A DNA stretch of 64,000 nt from Bradyrhizobium sp. URHD0069 (GCF_000701345.1 NZ_JNIJ01000032.1:20470-84469), one strand, 5' to 3'; positions 46,499 through 56,114 are shown, numbered from the stretch's first letter. Made by a program: numbers and translations. Notes: generated from the letters alone by a model not told the origin.

Positions 46499-46965
46499 TC
46501 CGGTATTCGCTACGCTGCGACCACGGCCATGCGTTCGAAAGCTGGTTTCAATCCTCATCGACCTACGATTCCCAGATCAAGCGCAAGCTGGTGACGTGTC
46601 CGGCCTGCGGCTCGGTCAAGGTGGAAAAGGCCATCATGGCCCCGCAGATCGTGAGCAAGAAGGGGCGCGAGAGCGCGGTGCCGGCACCTGCCGCACCTGC
46701 GGAAGTCGCCGCACCCGCGTCGACGCCGCTGATGATGGCGCAGGAGCGCGAGCTGCGCGCCAAGCTCAAGGAACTGCGCGATCATATCGTCCAGAACGCC
46801 GACAATGTCGGCGAGCGCTTTCCCAACGAGGCCCGCAAGATGCATTACGGCGATATCGAGCATCGCCCGATTTACGGTGAGGCTTCGCCGGACGAAGCGC
46901 GCTCTTTGATCGAGGAAGGCGTCGAAGTATCGCCGCTGCCGGTACTGCCGGAGGACCGAAATTAG
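46495..46965 (+). CDS. DUF1178 family protein
   Basis: 156 residues. MIRYSLRCDHGHAFESWF at the N-terminus and TCPACGSVKVEKAIMAP near 38 suggest a zinc-ribbon-like pair of Cys clusters (C8, C40, C43). The C-terminus (NARKMHYGDIEHRPIYGEAS region) is strongly conserved in the family. The role is unknown; the conserved operon with grxC and a nitrilase hints at redox or glutathione repair. ATG at 46495 overlaps the nitrilase stop (ATGA). Confidence 0.93.
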   Translation: MIRYSLRCDHGHAFESWFQSSSTYDSQIKRKLVTCPACGSVKVEKAIMAPQIVSKKGRESAVPAPAAPAEVAAPASTPLMMAQERELRAKLKELRDHIVQNADNVGERFPNEARKMHYGDIEHRPIYGEASPDEARSLIEEGVEVSPLPVLPEDRN

Positions 46966-46978
46966 CGGGAAGCATCCA

Positions 46979-47094
46979 CGTCATCGCGAACCAATCGGTT
47001 AAGCGAATGCGCGCCCGATGACAGGCTCCGCGAAGCGATCCATAGACTTCCCGAAGACCGCGGTTGCTTCGTCGCCTCGCCCCTCGCCATGACG
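46979..47094. repeat. C-family palindrome with A-family remnant
   Basis: CGTCATCGCGAACCAA...GCGCCCGATGACAGGCTCCGCGAAGCGATCCATA and GGTTGCTTCGTCGCC...CTCGCCATGACGG. Same nested layout as at 11918 and 60504. Confidence 0.8.
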
Positions 47095-47120
47095 GCTCGT
47101 GTTTATTCAAAGGACAATGC

Positions 47121-47561
47121 ATGAACCCGGTAACGTTGTCGTCATGGCAACTCTGGGCCGTTTTATCGGCGGTGTTTGCGGCGCTGACCGCGATCTTCGC
47201 GAAGGCCGGCGTCGAGGATATCAATCCCGACCTCGCGACCTTCATTCGCACCATCATCGTGCTGATCAGTTTGTCACTGATTCTCTTCACGACCGGCCAA
47301 TTCACCCGTCCCGGACCGATCTCATCAAAGAGCTGGATCTTTCTGGTGCTTTCCGGGCTCGCCACCGGCGCGTCGTGGCTGTGCTATTTTCGCGCGCTGA
47401 AGCTCGGCCCGGCAACGCTGGTGGCGCCGATCGACAAATTCAGTGTCGTGCTGGTGGCGCTGTTCGGCGTCGTGTTTCTCGGTGAGCGGCCCTCGCTCAA
47501 CGGCTGGCTCGGAATCGCGCTGATCGCCGCGGGTGCCGTGCTCATTGTCATCAAGCGCTAG
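47121..47561 (+). CDS. Single EamA-domain (half-size DMT) transporter
   Basis: 146 residues with about five hydrophobic segments (near 8-28, 40-58, 70-90, 98-115 and 120-143), i.e. one EamA repeat rather than the usual two. SLILFTTGQF and ALFGVVFLGERPSLNGWLGIALIAAGAVLIV (outline) are typical of the second EamA half. It should act as a homo-oligomer or pair with another half. AAGGA lies 6 bases before ATG 47121. Its end overlaps the convergent full-size EamA gene by 4 bp. Confidence 0.88.
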   Translation: MNPVTLSSWQLWAVLSAVFAALTAIFAKAGVEDINPDLATFIRTIIVLISLSLILFTTGQFTRPGPISSKSWIFLVLSGLATGASWLCYFRALKLGPATLVAPIDKFSVVLVALFGVVFLGERPSLNGWLGIALIAAGAVLIVIKR

Positions 47562-48457
47562 ACCGCCACCAGCAGCGCGACACCGACCACGATCAGCGCG
47601 ATGCCGGAAAGTTCGCGCGCCGACAGCGACTGCTTGAACGAATAATACGCCACGCCTTGCGCGAACAGCACCTCGACCAGCGCCAGCGTGCGGACATTGG
47701 CGGCGGCGGTGAGCGCAAACGCCAAAAACCAGAACTGCGAGGCGAACGCGCCCATGAAGCCCGCGAACATTGAGGGCTTCCACATCCCGAGAATTTTCCT
47801 GAGCACATCCGGCGCACGCGCCAGCAGATAGACCGTCAGCACCAGCGTCTGCACGAACAGCCCGAACACCAGCGTGTAGGACGCCGCCGTCACGAACGAC
47901 ACACCCGGCACCGTGATGATCGCGCCGCGAAAACCGACCGCGGACAGCGCGAAGGCCGCCGCGGCGACCAGGCCGATCATGGTCGGCTTCAGTTCGGCGA
48001 AGCTTTTTTCTCCTCCCGGCCGCAACGCGGTGATGACCACGCCGATGGTCGCGATCAGGATCGCAATCACCTTCAGCACTGTCAGATGGTCACCGAGGAA
48101 CACAAAGCCGAACATCGCGGTCTGGATCGCTTCGGTCTTCAGATACGCCGTCGTCACCACGAACGAGCGGTCGTTCATCGCGAGCAGCATCAAGCCGGTG
48201 GCGACGATCTGGCTGAGCGCGCCGAGCAGCAGCCACGGCCAGAACGCGGCCGTGGGCCAGGGCAAGGCATCACCGGTCACGGCAATCACCACAGCGAGGA
48301 AAATCAGCGAGAACGGAAAGCCGAACAGGAACCGGATATTGGTGGCGCCCCAGGTGCCGAGCGGTCCCGTCAATTGCCGCTGCATGGCGTTGCGCGCCAC
48401 CTGCCCCAGCGCCGCGACGATGGTGAAGGGAATCCAGAGCGTGGCGAGGGTGAACAT
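47558..48457 (-). CDS. EamA/DMT family transporter
   Basis: 299 residues with ten predicted membrane helices and two EamA repeats, the second ending VLFAQGVAYYSFKQSLSARELSGIALIVVGVALLVAV (outline). It moves a small metabolite across the inner membrane; the substrate is unknown. It is convergent with the single-EamA gene, which is a different branch of the family. Start at 48457 gives a normal N-terminal helix (TLATLWIPFTIVAALGQ). Confidence 0.92.
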   Translation of the reverse strand: MFTLATLWIPFTIVAALGQVARNAMQRQLTGPLGTWGATNIRFLFGFPFSLIFLAVVIAVTGDALPWPTAAFWPWLLLGALSQIVATGLMLLAMNDRSFVVTTAYLKTEAIQTAMFGFVFLGDHLTVLKVIAILIATIGVVITALRPGGEKSFAELKPTMIGLVAAAAFALSAVGFRGAIITVPGVSFVTAASYTLVFGLFVQTLVLTVYLLARAPDVLRKILGMWKPSMFAGFMGAFASQFWFLAFALTAAANVRTLALVEVLFAQGVAYYSFKQSLSARELSGIALIVVGVALLVAV

Positions 48458-48553
48458 GTGTGGGGAATCGGCTGGCGGGTGAGATCGGCGGCACCGTGCC
48501 GGGCGCGTCCCAAGCGGTCAACCTAAGTTATTGCATGCGACATCCACCCCATC

Positions 48554-48673
48554 GTCGTCCCTGCGAACGCAGGGACCCCTACGCCGCGGCCGACGTTCGG
48601 GGCACCCAGGCAAAGGCCTTCTCTTTCATCATCGACATTGGTGGTTATGGGTCCATGCGTTCGCAAAGACGAC
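48554..48673. repeat. B-family inverted hairpin pair
   Basis: GTCGTCCCTGCGAACGCAGG...CCCCTACGCCGCGGCC and GGTTATGGGTCCATGCGTTCG...AAGACGAC; the right hairpin is more diverged. Confidence 0.82.
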
Positions 48674-48687
48674 GAGAGTCAATTTAG

Positions 48688-49458
48688 TTAGACCCCCTCC
48701 GCCACCACCATGTAGTTCACGTCCATGTCGGCGGAGAGGCTCCAGTGGTCCGCGAACGGGCTGTAGACCACGCCGGCCTGTTCGGTGATGGCGAGCTCGT
48801 TGTTGTGCAGATGATGCGCAAGTTCGTCGGGGGTAACGAACTTGTCCCATTGATGGGTGCCGCGCGGCAGCCAGCGCAAGACATATTCCGCGCCGACGAT
48901 GGCGAGCGCAAAGCTCTTCCAATTGCGGTTGATCGTCGAGATCACCATCAGTCCGCCCGGCTTCAGCATCGCGGCGCAGCGATTGAGGAACATGCCGACA
49001 TCGGTGACGTGCTCGATCACTTCCATCGCCAGCACAACGTCGAAGCGTTCCCGCCCGTCCATCTGCTCGACGGTGGTGCAGCGATAGTCGATCGACAGGT
49101 GCCCCTTGTCGGCATGCAGCCGCGCCGCCGCGATATTGCTGGCGGAGGGATCGATGCCGATCACCTGCGCGCCGAGCCGCGTGAACGGCTCGCACAACAG
49201 GCCGGCGCCGCAGCCGATATCGAGGATGCGCAGGCCGGAAAGGCAATTCAGGCTTTTGACGTTGCGCTCGAACTTGCGGCAGGCGGCGTCACGAATATAG
49301 GTCAGGCGCAGCGGATTGATCTTGTGCAGCGGCGCCATCTTGCCATGGGGGTCCCACCATTCGTCCGACAGTTTCGAGAACTTCGCGACCTCAGCGGGGT
49401 CGACCGTGGACGCCGGGGCACCAGAAAAGTTTGCGGAAGAATTTTGCTGCATGGCCAT
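48688..49458 (-). CDS. ubiG: Bifunctional 2-polyprenyl-6-hydroxyphenol / 3-demethylubiquinol O-methyltransferase
   Basis: 256 residues. The N-terminal EVAKFSKLSDEWWDPHGKMAPLHKINPLRL is the UbiG signature; the SAM motif I ILDIGCGAGLLCEPF is near 77-91 and EVIEHVTDV near 145. It methylates two hydroxyls in ubiquinone synthesis. ATG at 49458 was chosen over upstream codons that lie in the adjacent PH-domain gene's end; 49452 is also possible. 16 bp downstream of that gene on the same strand. Confidence 0.95.
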   Translation of the reverse strand: MAMQQNSSANFSGAPASTVDPAEVAKFSKLSDEWWDPHGKMAPLHKINPLRLTYIRDAACRKFERNVKSLNCLSGLRILDIGCGAGLLCEPFTRLGAQVIGIDPSASNIAAARLHADKGHLSIDYRCTTVEQMDGRERFDVVLAMEVIEHVTDVGMFLNRCAAMLKPGGLMVISTINRNWKSFALAIVGAEYVLRWLPRGTHQWDKFVTPDELAHHLHNNELAITEQAGVVYSPFADHWSLSADMDVNYMVVAEGV

Positions 49459-49474
49459 GGATTGCGCGCCGCTC

Positions 49475-49942
49475 CTATCGCGCGGTGATGTAGTTGCGGA
49501 AATCGAGCGGCGAGGCAATGGTGCGGATGGTTTCCTTGCCCTCGCCGACGCCGAGGATGGTCACATCGCCGTAGTTGAGGATGCGGCCGAGAATGCTCTG
49601 GTTGACATCGACGCTCTCGACCTTGTCGAGACTCATTTCGAAGGTGCGGCGCTTGATGAACCCGGTCTTGTGGACAACGCGCAGATTGGTGACGTCGGTC
49701 TCGGTGGTCCAGCGGTGGAACCAGGCCTTCGCGGTCCAGTAAAGCGCCACGATCGCGACCACCGCCGCGGCCGACAGGCACAACAGGACGACACCCTCGG
49801 TGGTGGTTAACCGCGACAGGATGAACAGGAGGATGGCCACGATCCAGGCCGCAATCGCCGGCAAGTAAAATATCCAGTGTGCGTTGGTCGAATACAGCAC
49901 CTTCTCGCCGGGCTGCAGGATGTCGTCGATATAGCGCCCCAT
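49475..49942 (-). CDS. Bacterial PH-domain membrane protein
   Basis: 155 residues. MGRYIDDILQPGEKVLY leads to two hydrophobic helices (near 23-45 and 52-72), then a bacterial pleckstrin-homology domain with TDVTNLRVVHKTGFIKRRTFEM (outline, near 80-100) and VDVNQSILGRILNYGDVTI (near 108). This is the YdbT/PH_2-like arrangement. No enzymatic role is known. It is upstream of ubiG on the same strand. ATG at 49942 begins the family-typical N-terminus. Confidence 0.88.
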   Translation of the reverse strand: MGRYIDDILQPGEKVLYSTNAHWIFYLPAIAAWIVAILLFILSRLTTTEGVVLLCLSAAAVVAIVALYWTAKAWFHRWTTETDVTNLRVVHKTGFIKRRTFEMSLDKVESVDVNQSILGRILNYGDVTILGVGEGKETIRTIASPLDFRNYITAR

Positions 49943-50125
49943 ACATTCAGCCTCAACTACCCAACACCGCCAACACCGCACAGTCCCGCAACGCGTGGGG
50001 GATAGCCGGGAAGCCGGTTGCTTGCCCGAAACGGCGCCGCTATGTATACGCGCCTTTTGGCCCGCACGCTTCCCGTTTCGGTGTGGGCCACATTACTTAA
50101 CCTGTCAGGGAATGCACCAGTCGTC

Positions 50126-51379
50126 ATGGGCCGCCTCGTGATGAAATTCGGCGGCACATCCGTCGCCAATATCGACCGTATCCGCAACGTCGCGCGGCAT
50201 GTAAAGCGCGAGGTCGATGCCGGCCATGACGTCGCCGTGGTGGTGTCCGCGATGGCCGGCAAGACCAATGAACTGGTGGAATGGTGCCGCGACGCCTCGC
50301 CGATGCATGATGCGCGCGAATATGATGCCGTGGTGGCCTCCGGCGAACAGATCACCGCCGGGCTGCTGGCGATTGTGCTGCAAGGGCTCGGCATTCAGGC
50401 GCGCTCCTGGCAGGGCTGGCAGATCCCGATCAGGACCAGCGACGCCCACGCCTCGGCGCGGATTCTCGAGATCGACGGCTCGGAGCTGATCAACCGGTTC
50501 AAGGAGCGCAAGGAAGTCGCTGTCGTCGCCGGCTTCCAGGGCATCTATCCGCACACCGGGCGAATCACCACGCTCGGGCGCGGTGGTTCCGACACCTCGG
50601 CGGTGGCGATTGCGGCTGCCATTCATGCCGACCGCTGTGATATCTACACCGACGTTGACGGCGTCTATACTACTGATCCGCGCGTGGTTCCGAAGGCGCG
50701 CAGGCTCGACAAGATCGCGTTCGAGGACATGCTGGAACTGGCCTCGCAGGGTGCCAAGGTGCTGCAGGTGCGCTCCGTGGAACTCGGCATGGTGCACAAC
50801 ATGCCGGTGTTCGTCCGTTCCAGCTTCGACAAGCCCGAAGACATCGATCCGCGCGGCACGCCGCCGGGCACGCTGATCTGCAGCGAGGAGGAAATCATGG
50901 AAAACCACGTGGTCACCGGCATCGCCTTTTCCAAGGATGAAGCCCAGATTTCCGTCCGCCAGATCCAGGACAAGCCGGGCGTCGCCGCCGCGATCTTCGG
51001 CCCGTTGGCGGACGCCAATATCAACGTCGACATGATCGTGCAGAACGTCTCGGAGGACGGCGCCACCACCGACCTCACCTTCACCGTGCCGGCCTCGGAC
51101 TACACCCGCGCCCGCGATACCATCACCGGCGCCAAGGCCAGAATCGGCTATGCGCGGCTCGATAGCGCCACCGACGTCGCGAAAGTCTCGGTGATCGGCA
51201 GCGGCATGCGCAGCCATGCCGGTGTGGCTGCGCAAGCGTTTGCAGCGCTGGCCGGGCGCAATATCAACATCCGCGCCATCACCACCTCCGAAATCAAATT
51301 TTCGGTACTGATCGACGCCGCCTATACCGAACTGGCGGTGCGTACGCTGCACACGCTCTATGGGCTCGATCAGGTTTAA
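50126..51379 (+). CDS. lysC: Aspartate kinase
   Basis: 417 residues. KFGGTSVANIDRI near 7-19 is the kinase signature, GRGGSDTSAVAIAAA near 150 the catalytic loop. Two ACT domains follow (about 265-340 and 345-410) for feedback control by lysine and threonine. It phosphorylates aspartate, the first step to lysine, threonine and methionine. ATG 50126 was chosen for the usual start MGRLVMKFGG; the frame is open further upstream. Followed by ptsP on the same strand. Confidence 0.96.
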   Translation: MGRLVMKFGGTSVANIDRIRNVARHVKREVDAGHDVAVVVSAMAGKTNELVEWCRDASPMHDAREYDAVVASGEQITAGLLAIVLQGLGIQARSWQGWQIPIRTSDAHASARILEIDGSELINRFKERKEVAVVAGFQGIYPHTGRITTLGRGGSDTSAVAIAAAIHADRCDIYTDVDGVYTTDPRVVPKARRLDKIAFEDMLELASQGAKVLQVRSVELGMVHNMPVFVRSSFDKPEDIDPRGTPPGTLICSEEEIMENHVVTGIAFSKDEAQISVRQIQDKPGVAAAIFGPLADANINVDMIVQNVSEDGATTDLTFTVPASDYTRARDTITGAKARIGYARLDSATDVAKVSVIGSGMRSHAGVAAQAFAALAGRNINIRAITTSEIKFSVLIDAAYTELAVRTLHTLYGLDQV

Positions 51380-51647
51380 AAAAGATTTTTTCTTAGCACC
51401 CGCAGCATCAGGCTGGCGGAGACGTTATCGTCTCTGGCAGGCGTTTTGCTTGGCAAAACAAGCCCTGATTCGCTATACGGCCTGATGGGTGGGCTGCCGC
51501 AAACTGTGCCACAGTTTTGGCTATCCTGATTCGGCCCGTACCAGGGCTGGCGACGGCGCCGAATGAATAAAATTGTAGGTTTTCTTGAGCTTAGCGCCAG
51601 CTGCCGGCCACCCGGCACGCTGGCTTCACGGAGGAGGATACCAGCAC

Positions 51648-53915
51648 ATGCGGAGCGCGTCGGGAGGCCCCCGCGTCTTGCTGAGACGGCTTCGCGAAAC
51701 CATGGCGGAGCAGGTCAGCGCTCAGGAACGATTGGACAAGATCGTGGTGCTGATCGCTGCCAATATGGTGGCAGAGGTCTGCTCGACCTATGTGCTGCGC
51801 GTCGATAACACGCTCGAACTCTACGCCACCGAGGGTCTTAACCGCGATGCCGTGCACAGGACCGTCCTCAGCGCGCATGAGGGCCTGGTCGGCTTGGTGG
51901 CGAGCGAGGCGACCCCGCTCAACCTGAGCGACGCGCAAAACCATCCGGCGTTCTCGTTCCGCCCGGAGACCGGCGAAGAAATCTATCACTCATTCCTCGG
52001 CGTTCCGATTCTGCGCGCCGGCAATACGCTTGGCGTTCTGGTGGTGCAGAACCGCGCCAAGCGCACCTATGTCGAGGAAGAGGTCGAGGCGCTGCAGACC
52101 ACCGCGATGGTGCTGGCGGAGATGATCGCCTCAGGCGAATTGTCCTCGCTGGCGCAGCCCGGCGCCGAGCCCGCCGCGCGGCATTCGCTGCACAAGACCG
52201 GCGCGATCCTGTCCGACGGCATCGCGCTGGGCCATGTGGTGCTGCACGAGCCGCGCGTCGTCATCACCAATTACATCGCCGAGGACCTGCCCAAGGAGCT
52301 CAAACGGCTCGACATGGCGTTGGCGAAACTGCGCGGCGACCTCGACCGCATGCTGGAGCGCGGCGACGTCGCCGACGGCGGCGAGCACCGCGACGTGCTG
52401 GAAGCCTACCGGATGTTCGCCAACGATCACGGCTGGTCGCACAAGCTGCACGAGGCGGTTGCCACCGGCCTCACCGCGGAGGCCGCCGTCGAGCGCGTGC
52501 AGTCGGACACCCGCGCGCGCATGCTGCGTTCCACCGACCCCTATCTCCGCGACCGCCTGCACGACCTCGAAGACCTGGGTCATCGGCTGATGCGGCAATT
52601 GGTGGGGCAGGACCACGCGCCTTCCCGGGAGCAGCTGCCCGACAACGCCATCCTGATCGCGCGCGCGATGGGGCCCGCCGCGCTGCTCGACTATGATCGC
52701 AAGCGCCTGCGCGGGCTGGTGCTGGAGGAAGGCACCGCCAACTCCCACGTCTCGATCGTGGCGCGCGCGCTCGGCATCCCTGCGGTCGGCGAAGTACCGA
52801 ACGCGCCGGGCATTGCCGATCCCGGCGATGCCATCATCGTTGATGGCACCTCGGGCTCGATCTACGTCCGCCCATCCGCTGAAATCGAATCGGCCTATGC
52901 GGAACGGGTGCGATTTCGGGCTCGGCGGCAGGCGCAGTATTCGGCGCTGCGCGACAGGCCCTGCGTGACCAAGGACGGCCAGCCGATCGAACTGATGATC
53001 AATGCCGGCCTCGCCATCGATCTGCCGCATATCGACGACACCGGCAGCGCCGGCATCGGCCTGTTTCGGACCGAACTGCAGTTCATGGTCGGCCAGAGCC
53101 TGCCGCGCACCAGCGACCAACTCGCGCTCTATCGCGCGGTGCTGGATGCCGCCGGCTCCAAGCCCGTGTGTTTCCGGACGCTCGATATCGGCGGCGACAA
53201 GGCGCTGCCCTATATGGAAACCGTGATCGAGGAAAATCCCGCGCTCGGCTGGCGCGCGATCCGGCTCGGCCTCGATCGGCCCGGGCTATTGCGCGGCCAG
53301 ATCCGCGCGCTGCTGCGCGCCGGCGGCGGCCGTGCGTTGCGCATCATGTTCCCGATGATTACCGAAGTTGCCGAATTCGATGCCGCCAAGGGGATGGTCG
53401 AGCGCGAACTGACCTATCTGCGTCAGCATGGCCATGCGCTGCCGGAACGCATCGACGTCGGAACCATGGTTGAAGTGCCGGCGCTGCTCTATCAGCTCGA
53501 CGAGCTCTTGAGAAAAGTCGATTTTCTTTCGGTCGGATCCAACGACCTGTTTCAGTTTCTGTTTGCGGTGGATCGCGGCAATGCCAAGGTGTCGGAACGG
53601 TTCGATACCATGTCGGCGCCCATTTTAAGGGCGTTGCGCGACATCGTTCAGAAGGCCAGTGCGGCGAAGAAATCCGCCTCGCTATGCGGCGAGATGGCGT
53701 CAAAACCGATTGGCGCCCTGGCGCTGATCGCACTCGGTTACCGATCGCTATCGCTGTCGGCGACCGGGCACGGGCCGGTCAAGGCGATGATCCTCGACCT
53801 CGACGCCAAGAAAGCCGAAGCGATGATGGCGCCGCTGCTCGACGCGCCGTCCGGCAGCGTGTCGATCCGGCAGAAGCTGACGGAATTTGCCGAAGCCGAG
53901 GGGCTGGCGTTGTAG
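51648..53915 (+). CDS. ptsP: PTS-Ntr phosphoenolpyruvate phosphotransferase (EI-Ntr)
   Basis: 755 residues. An N-terminal GAF domain (about 20-160) precedes the enzyme I part. The phosphohistidine is in GTANSHVSIVARALGIPAVG (His near 369). The PEP-binding TIM barrel has RTELQFM near 483, FRTLDIGGDKALPYM near 511 and SVGSNDLFQFLFAVDRGNA near 628. It starts the nitrogen PTS relay that phosphorylates NPr and EIIA-Ntr. GGAGGAGGA lies upstream of ATG 51648, which decides the start. Confidence 0.96.
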   Translation: MRSASGGPRVLLRRLRETMAEQVSAQERLDKIVVLIAANMVAEVCSTYVLRVDNTLELYATEGLNRDAVHRTVLSAHEGLVGLVASEATPLNLSDAQNHPAFSFRPETGEEIYHSFLGVPILRAGNTLGVLVVQNRAKRTYVEEEVEALQTTAMVLAEMIASGELSSLAQPGAEPAARHSLHKTGAILSDGIALGHVVLHEPRVVITNYIAEDLPKELKRLDMALAKLRGDLDRMLERGDVADGGEHRDVLEAYRMFANDHGWSHKLHEAVATGLTAEAAVERVQSDTRARMLRSTDPYLRDRLHDLEDLGHRLMRQLVGQDHAPSREQLPDNAILIARAMGPAALLDYDRKRLRGLVLEEGTANSHVSIVARALGIPAVGEVPNAPGIADPGDAIIVDGTSGSIYVRPSAEIESAYAERVRFRARRQAQYSALRDRPCVTKDGQPIELMINAGLAIDLPHIDDTGSAGIGLFRTELQFMVGQSLPRTSDQLALYRAVLDAAGSKPVCFRTLDIGGDKALPYMETVIEENPALGWRAIRLGLDRPGLLRGQIRALLRAGGGRALRIMFPMITEVAEFDAAKGMVERELTYLRQHGHALPERIDVGTMVEVPALLYQLDELLRKVDFLSVGSNDLFQFLFAVDRGNAKVSERFDTMSAPILRALRDIVQKASAAKKSASLCGEMASKPIGALALIALGYRSLSLSATGHGPVKAMILDLDAKKAEAMMAPLLDAPSGSVSIRQKLTEFAEAEGLAL

Positions 53916-53968
53916 CGGCGCTCTGTCCGCACAGCGCCCGCTCCCACTTCGCAATTCGAGACGTAATC

Positions 53969-55054
53969 ATGTCGATGCTCCCTGAGGCCAAACTTGATAT
54001 TCTGCTGGCGCACCATGCCTCGCTCGAGGCGGAGTTGCTCGGCCAGGTGAACTCCGAGAACTACGTGCGGATCACCCGCGAACTCTCCGAGCTCAACCCG
54101 CTGATCGATGCCATCAAGGCCTACCGCGCCACCGAGAAGGAGATCGCGGATATCGATGCGCTGATCGCCGATCCCGCAACCGAGCCGGAGATGCGCGGCA
54201 TGGCGGAGTCCGAGCGCGAAACGCTCGCTGCGCGCGGCGTCGACCTGGCGCAGCAGATCCGCGTGGCGCTGTTGCCCAAGGACGCCATGGACGAGCGCAA
54301 CGTGGTGCTGGAAATCCGCGCCGGCACCGGCGGCGACGAGGCTTCACTCTTTGCGGGTGACCTGTTCCGGATGTACGAGCGCTTCGCGAGCTTGCAGGGC
54401 TGGAAGGTCGAGGTGATCTCCGCCAGCGAAGGCACCATGGGCGGCTTCAAGGAAATCATCGTCGAGGTGAAGGGCCGCGGCGCGTTCGCCAAACTGAAGT
54501 TCGAATCCGGCGTGCACCGGGTGCAGCGCGTGCCCGACACCGAAACGCAAGGCCGCATCCACACCTCTGCAGCGACGGTCGCTGTGCTGCCGGAGGTCGA
54601 GGACGTCGACGTCGAGATCAAGAACGATGATCTGCGGATCGAGACCATGCGCTCGCAGGGCGCCGGCGGCCAGCACGTCAACAAGACGGAATCCGCGATC
54701 CGCATTACCCACATTCCGACCGGCATCGTGGTGAATATGCAGGACAGCCGTTCGCAGCACAAAAACCGGGCGTCGGCCATGAACATCCTGCGCTCCCGCA
54801 TCTACGACGCCGAGCGTCAGCGCATCGATGCGGCACGCTCGGCGGATCGCCGCGAAAAGGTCGGATCCGGGGATCGCTCCGAGCGCATCCGCACCTATAA
54901 TTTTCCGCAAGGTCGCGTCACCGATCACCGCATCAACCTGACGCTCTACAAGCTTCCGCAGGTGATGTCCGGCGAAGCGCTTGGCGAACTGGTCGACGCG
55001 CTGACGACGGAGCACCAGGCAGCCCAACTCGCCGCCCAGGGTGCCGCAGCGTGA
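53969..55054 (+). CDS. prfA: Peptide chain release factor 1
   Basis: 361 residues. The GGQ loop GAGGQHVNKTESAIR is near 226-240, and the stop-codon-reading PxT motif is PDT in RVPDTETQGRIHTS (near 185-198). It releases peptides at UAA and UAG. Starts MSMLPEAKLDILLAHHAS; 53 bp after ptsP. The following gene, prmC, encodes the methyltransferase that modifies this GGQ glutamine, but a repeat lies between them. Confidence 0.97.
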   Translation: MSMLPEAKLDILLAHHASLEAELLGQVNSENYVRITRELSELNPLIDAIKAYRATEKEIADIDALIADPATEPEMRGMAESERETLAARGVDLAQQIRVALLPKDAMDERNVVLEIRAGTGGDEASLFAGDLFRMYERFASLQGWKVEVISASEGTMGGFKEIIVEVKGRGAFAKLKFESGVHRVQRVPDTETQGRIHTSAATVAVLPEVEDVDVEIKNDDLRIETMRSQGAGGQHVNKTESAIRITHIPTGIVVNMQDSRSQHKNRASAMNILRSRIYDAERQRIDAARSADRREKVGSGDRSERIRTYNFPQGRVTDHRINLTLYKLPQVMSGEALGELVDALTTEHQAAQLAAQGAAA

Positions 55055-55067
55055 GCGATCCCCGCTC

Positions 55068-55187
55068 GTCGTCCCTGCGAAAGCAGGGACCCATCACCAC
55101 AGGCGCTCGTTGTTGCGGAAGGTGCCAACCTCCATCGCTTAAATCGAGAAGTCACGGCGTATGGGTCCCTGCTTTCGCAGGGACGAC
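55068..55187. repeat. B-family hairpin pair inserted between prfA and prmC
   Basis: GTCGTCCCTGCGAAAGCAGG...CCCATCACCACAGGC and CGGCGTATGGGTCCCTGC...GCAGGGACGAC, about 65 bp apart, starting 13 bp after the prfA stop. Confidence 0.9.
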
Positions 55188-55229
55188 GCTGAAATTGTTG
55201 AAGCGCCTCGTTCGTGGCGAGCACACCGC

Positions 55230-56114
55230 GTGACCGAATCCCTCGCCGGACAAACCGTTGAAGCGGCGCGACGAGCGCTCACGGCGCGGTTCAAATCGAA
55301 CGGCATCGACTCCGCCGAACTCGACGCGCGGATGCTGGTCGGCGCGGTGCTGGGTCTCGATCTTACCGGCATGATCGCGGCGGCGCGCCGGCTTCTCACA
55401 TCAGATGAATCGATCCGCCTCGAAGATTTCGCGCGCCGCCGCCTTGCAGGCGAGCCGGTCGCCCGCATTCTCGGGCTCAAGGAATTCTGGGGGCTGTCAT
55501 TGCAACTCTCCGCCGCGACGCTGGTGCCGAGGCCTGATACCGAAACGGTAGTCGAGCTGGCTCTGGAAATGCTGCGTGCCGAGCCTGATCCTGCTCGCCG
55601 GTTACGCGTCGTCGACATCGGCACCGGCTCAGGCGCGATTCTGTTGGCGCTATTATCCGAACTGCCTGACGCGGAGGGAATCGGCACCGACATCAGCGTG
55701 GCGGCGTTACAAACGGCAAGCAGCAATGCCGCGCATTTGGGGTTCGCGCCGCGTGCGACGTTCGTCGCCTGCAACTATGCGGCGGCGCTTTCAGGTCCAT
55801 TCGATCTGGTTGTGTCGAACCCGCCCTATATCCGCTCGGCGGAGATCGCCGGTCTCGCAACCGAGGTCCGCAATCACGATCCGCTTCAGGCCCTGGACGG
55901 CGGCGCGGACGGACTTGACGCCTATCGCGTCCTCATTGCACAAGCCGCGCGGCTGCTTGCGCAGCGGGGCGCGCTCGTCGTGGAGGTCGGGCACGGCCAA
56001 AGCGGCGATATTGAACGTTTGATGACGGCGGCGGGGCTGAAGCTTCAACGGCCTCCCAAAGCCGATCTGGCCGGTATCCGGCGCGCCGTCGCGGGCCGAA
56101 AAATGCCCCCATAA
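55230..56114 (+). CDS. prmC: Peptide chain release factor N5-glutamine methyltransferase
   Basis: 294 residues. The N-terminal helical domain (about 10-80) precedes the SAM domain with VVDIGTGSGAILLALL near 126-141 and NPPYIRSAEI near 199, the Gln-specific NPPY motif. It methylates the GGQ glutamine of release factors. The GTG at 55230 starts VTESLAGQTVEAARRAL; the frame is open upstream, but that part encodes repeat DNA (MGPCFRRDD...). Follows prfA, its substrate gene. Confidence 0.93.
   Translation: MTESLAGQTVEAARRALTARFKSNGIDSAELDARMLVGAVLGLDLTGMIAAARRLLTSDESIRLEDFARRRLAGEPVARILGLKEFWGLSLQLSAATLVPRPDTETVVELALEMLRAEPDPARRLRVVDIGTGSGAILLALLSELPDAEGIGTDISVAALQTASSNAAHLGFAPRATFVACNYAAALSGPFDLVVSNPPYIRSAEIAGLATEVRNHDPLQALDGGADGLDAYRVLIAQAARLLAQRGALVVEVGHGQSGDIERLMTAAGLKLQRPPKADLAGIRRAVAGRKMPP

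Noticed and set aside
51380..51647. Terminator after lysC
   Set aside because: A hairpin GTTTTGC, TTG, GCAAAAC is present near 51452-51468 but lacks a T run on the plus strand, so it is not called.
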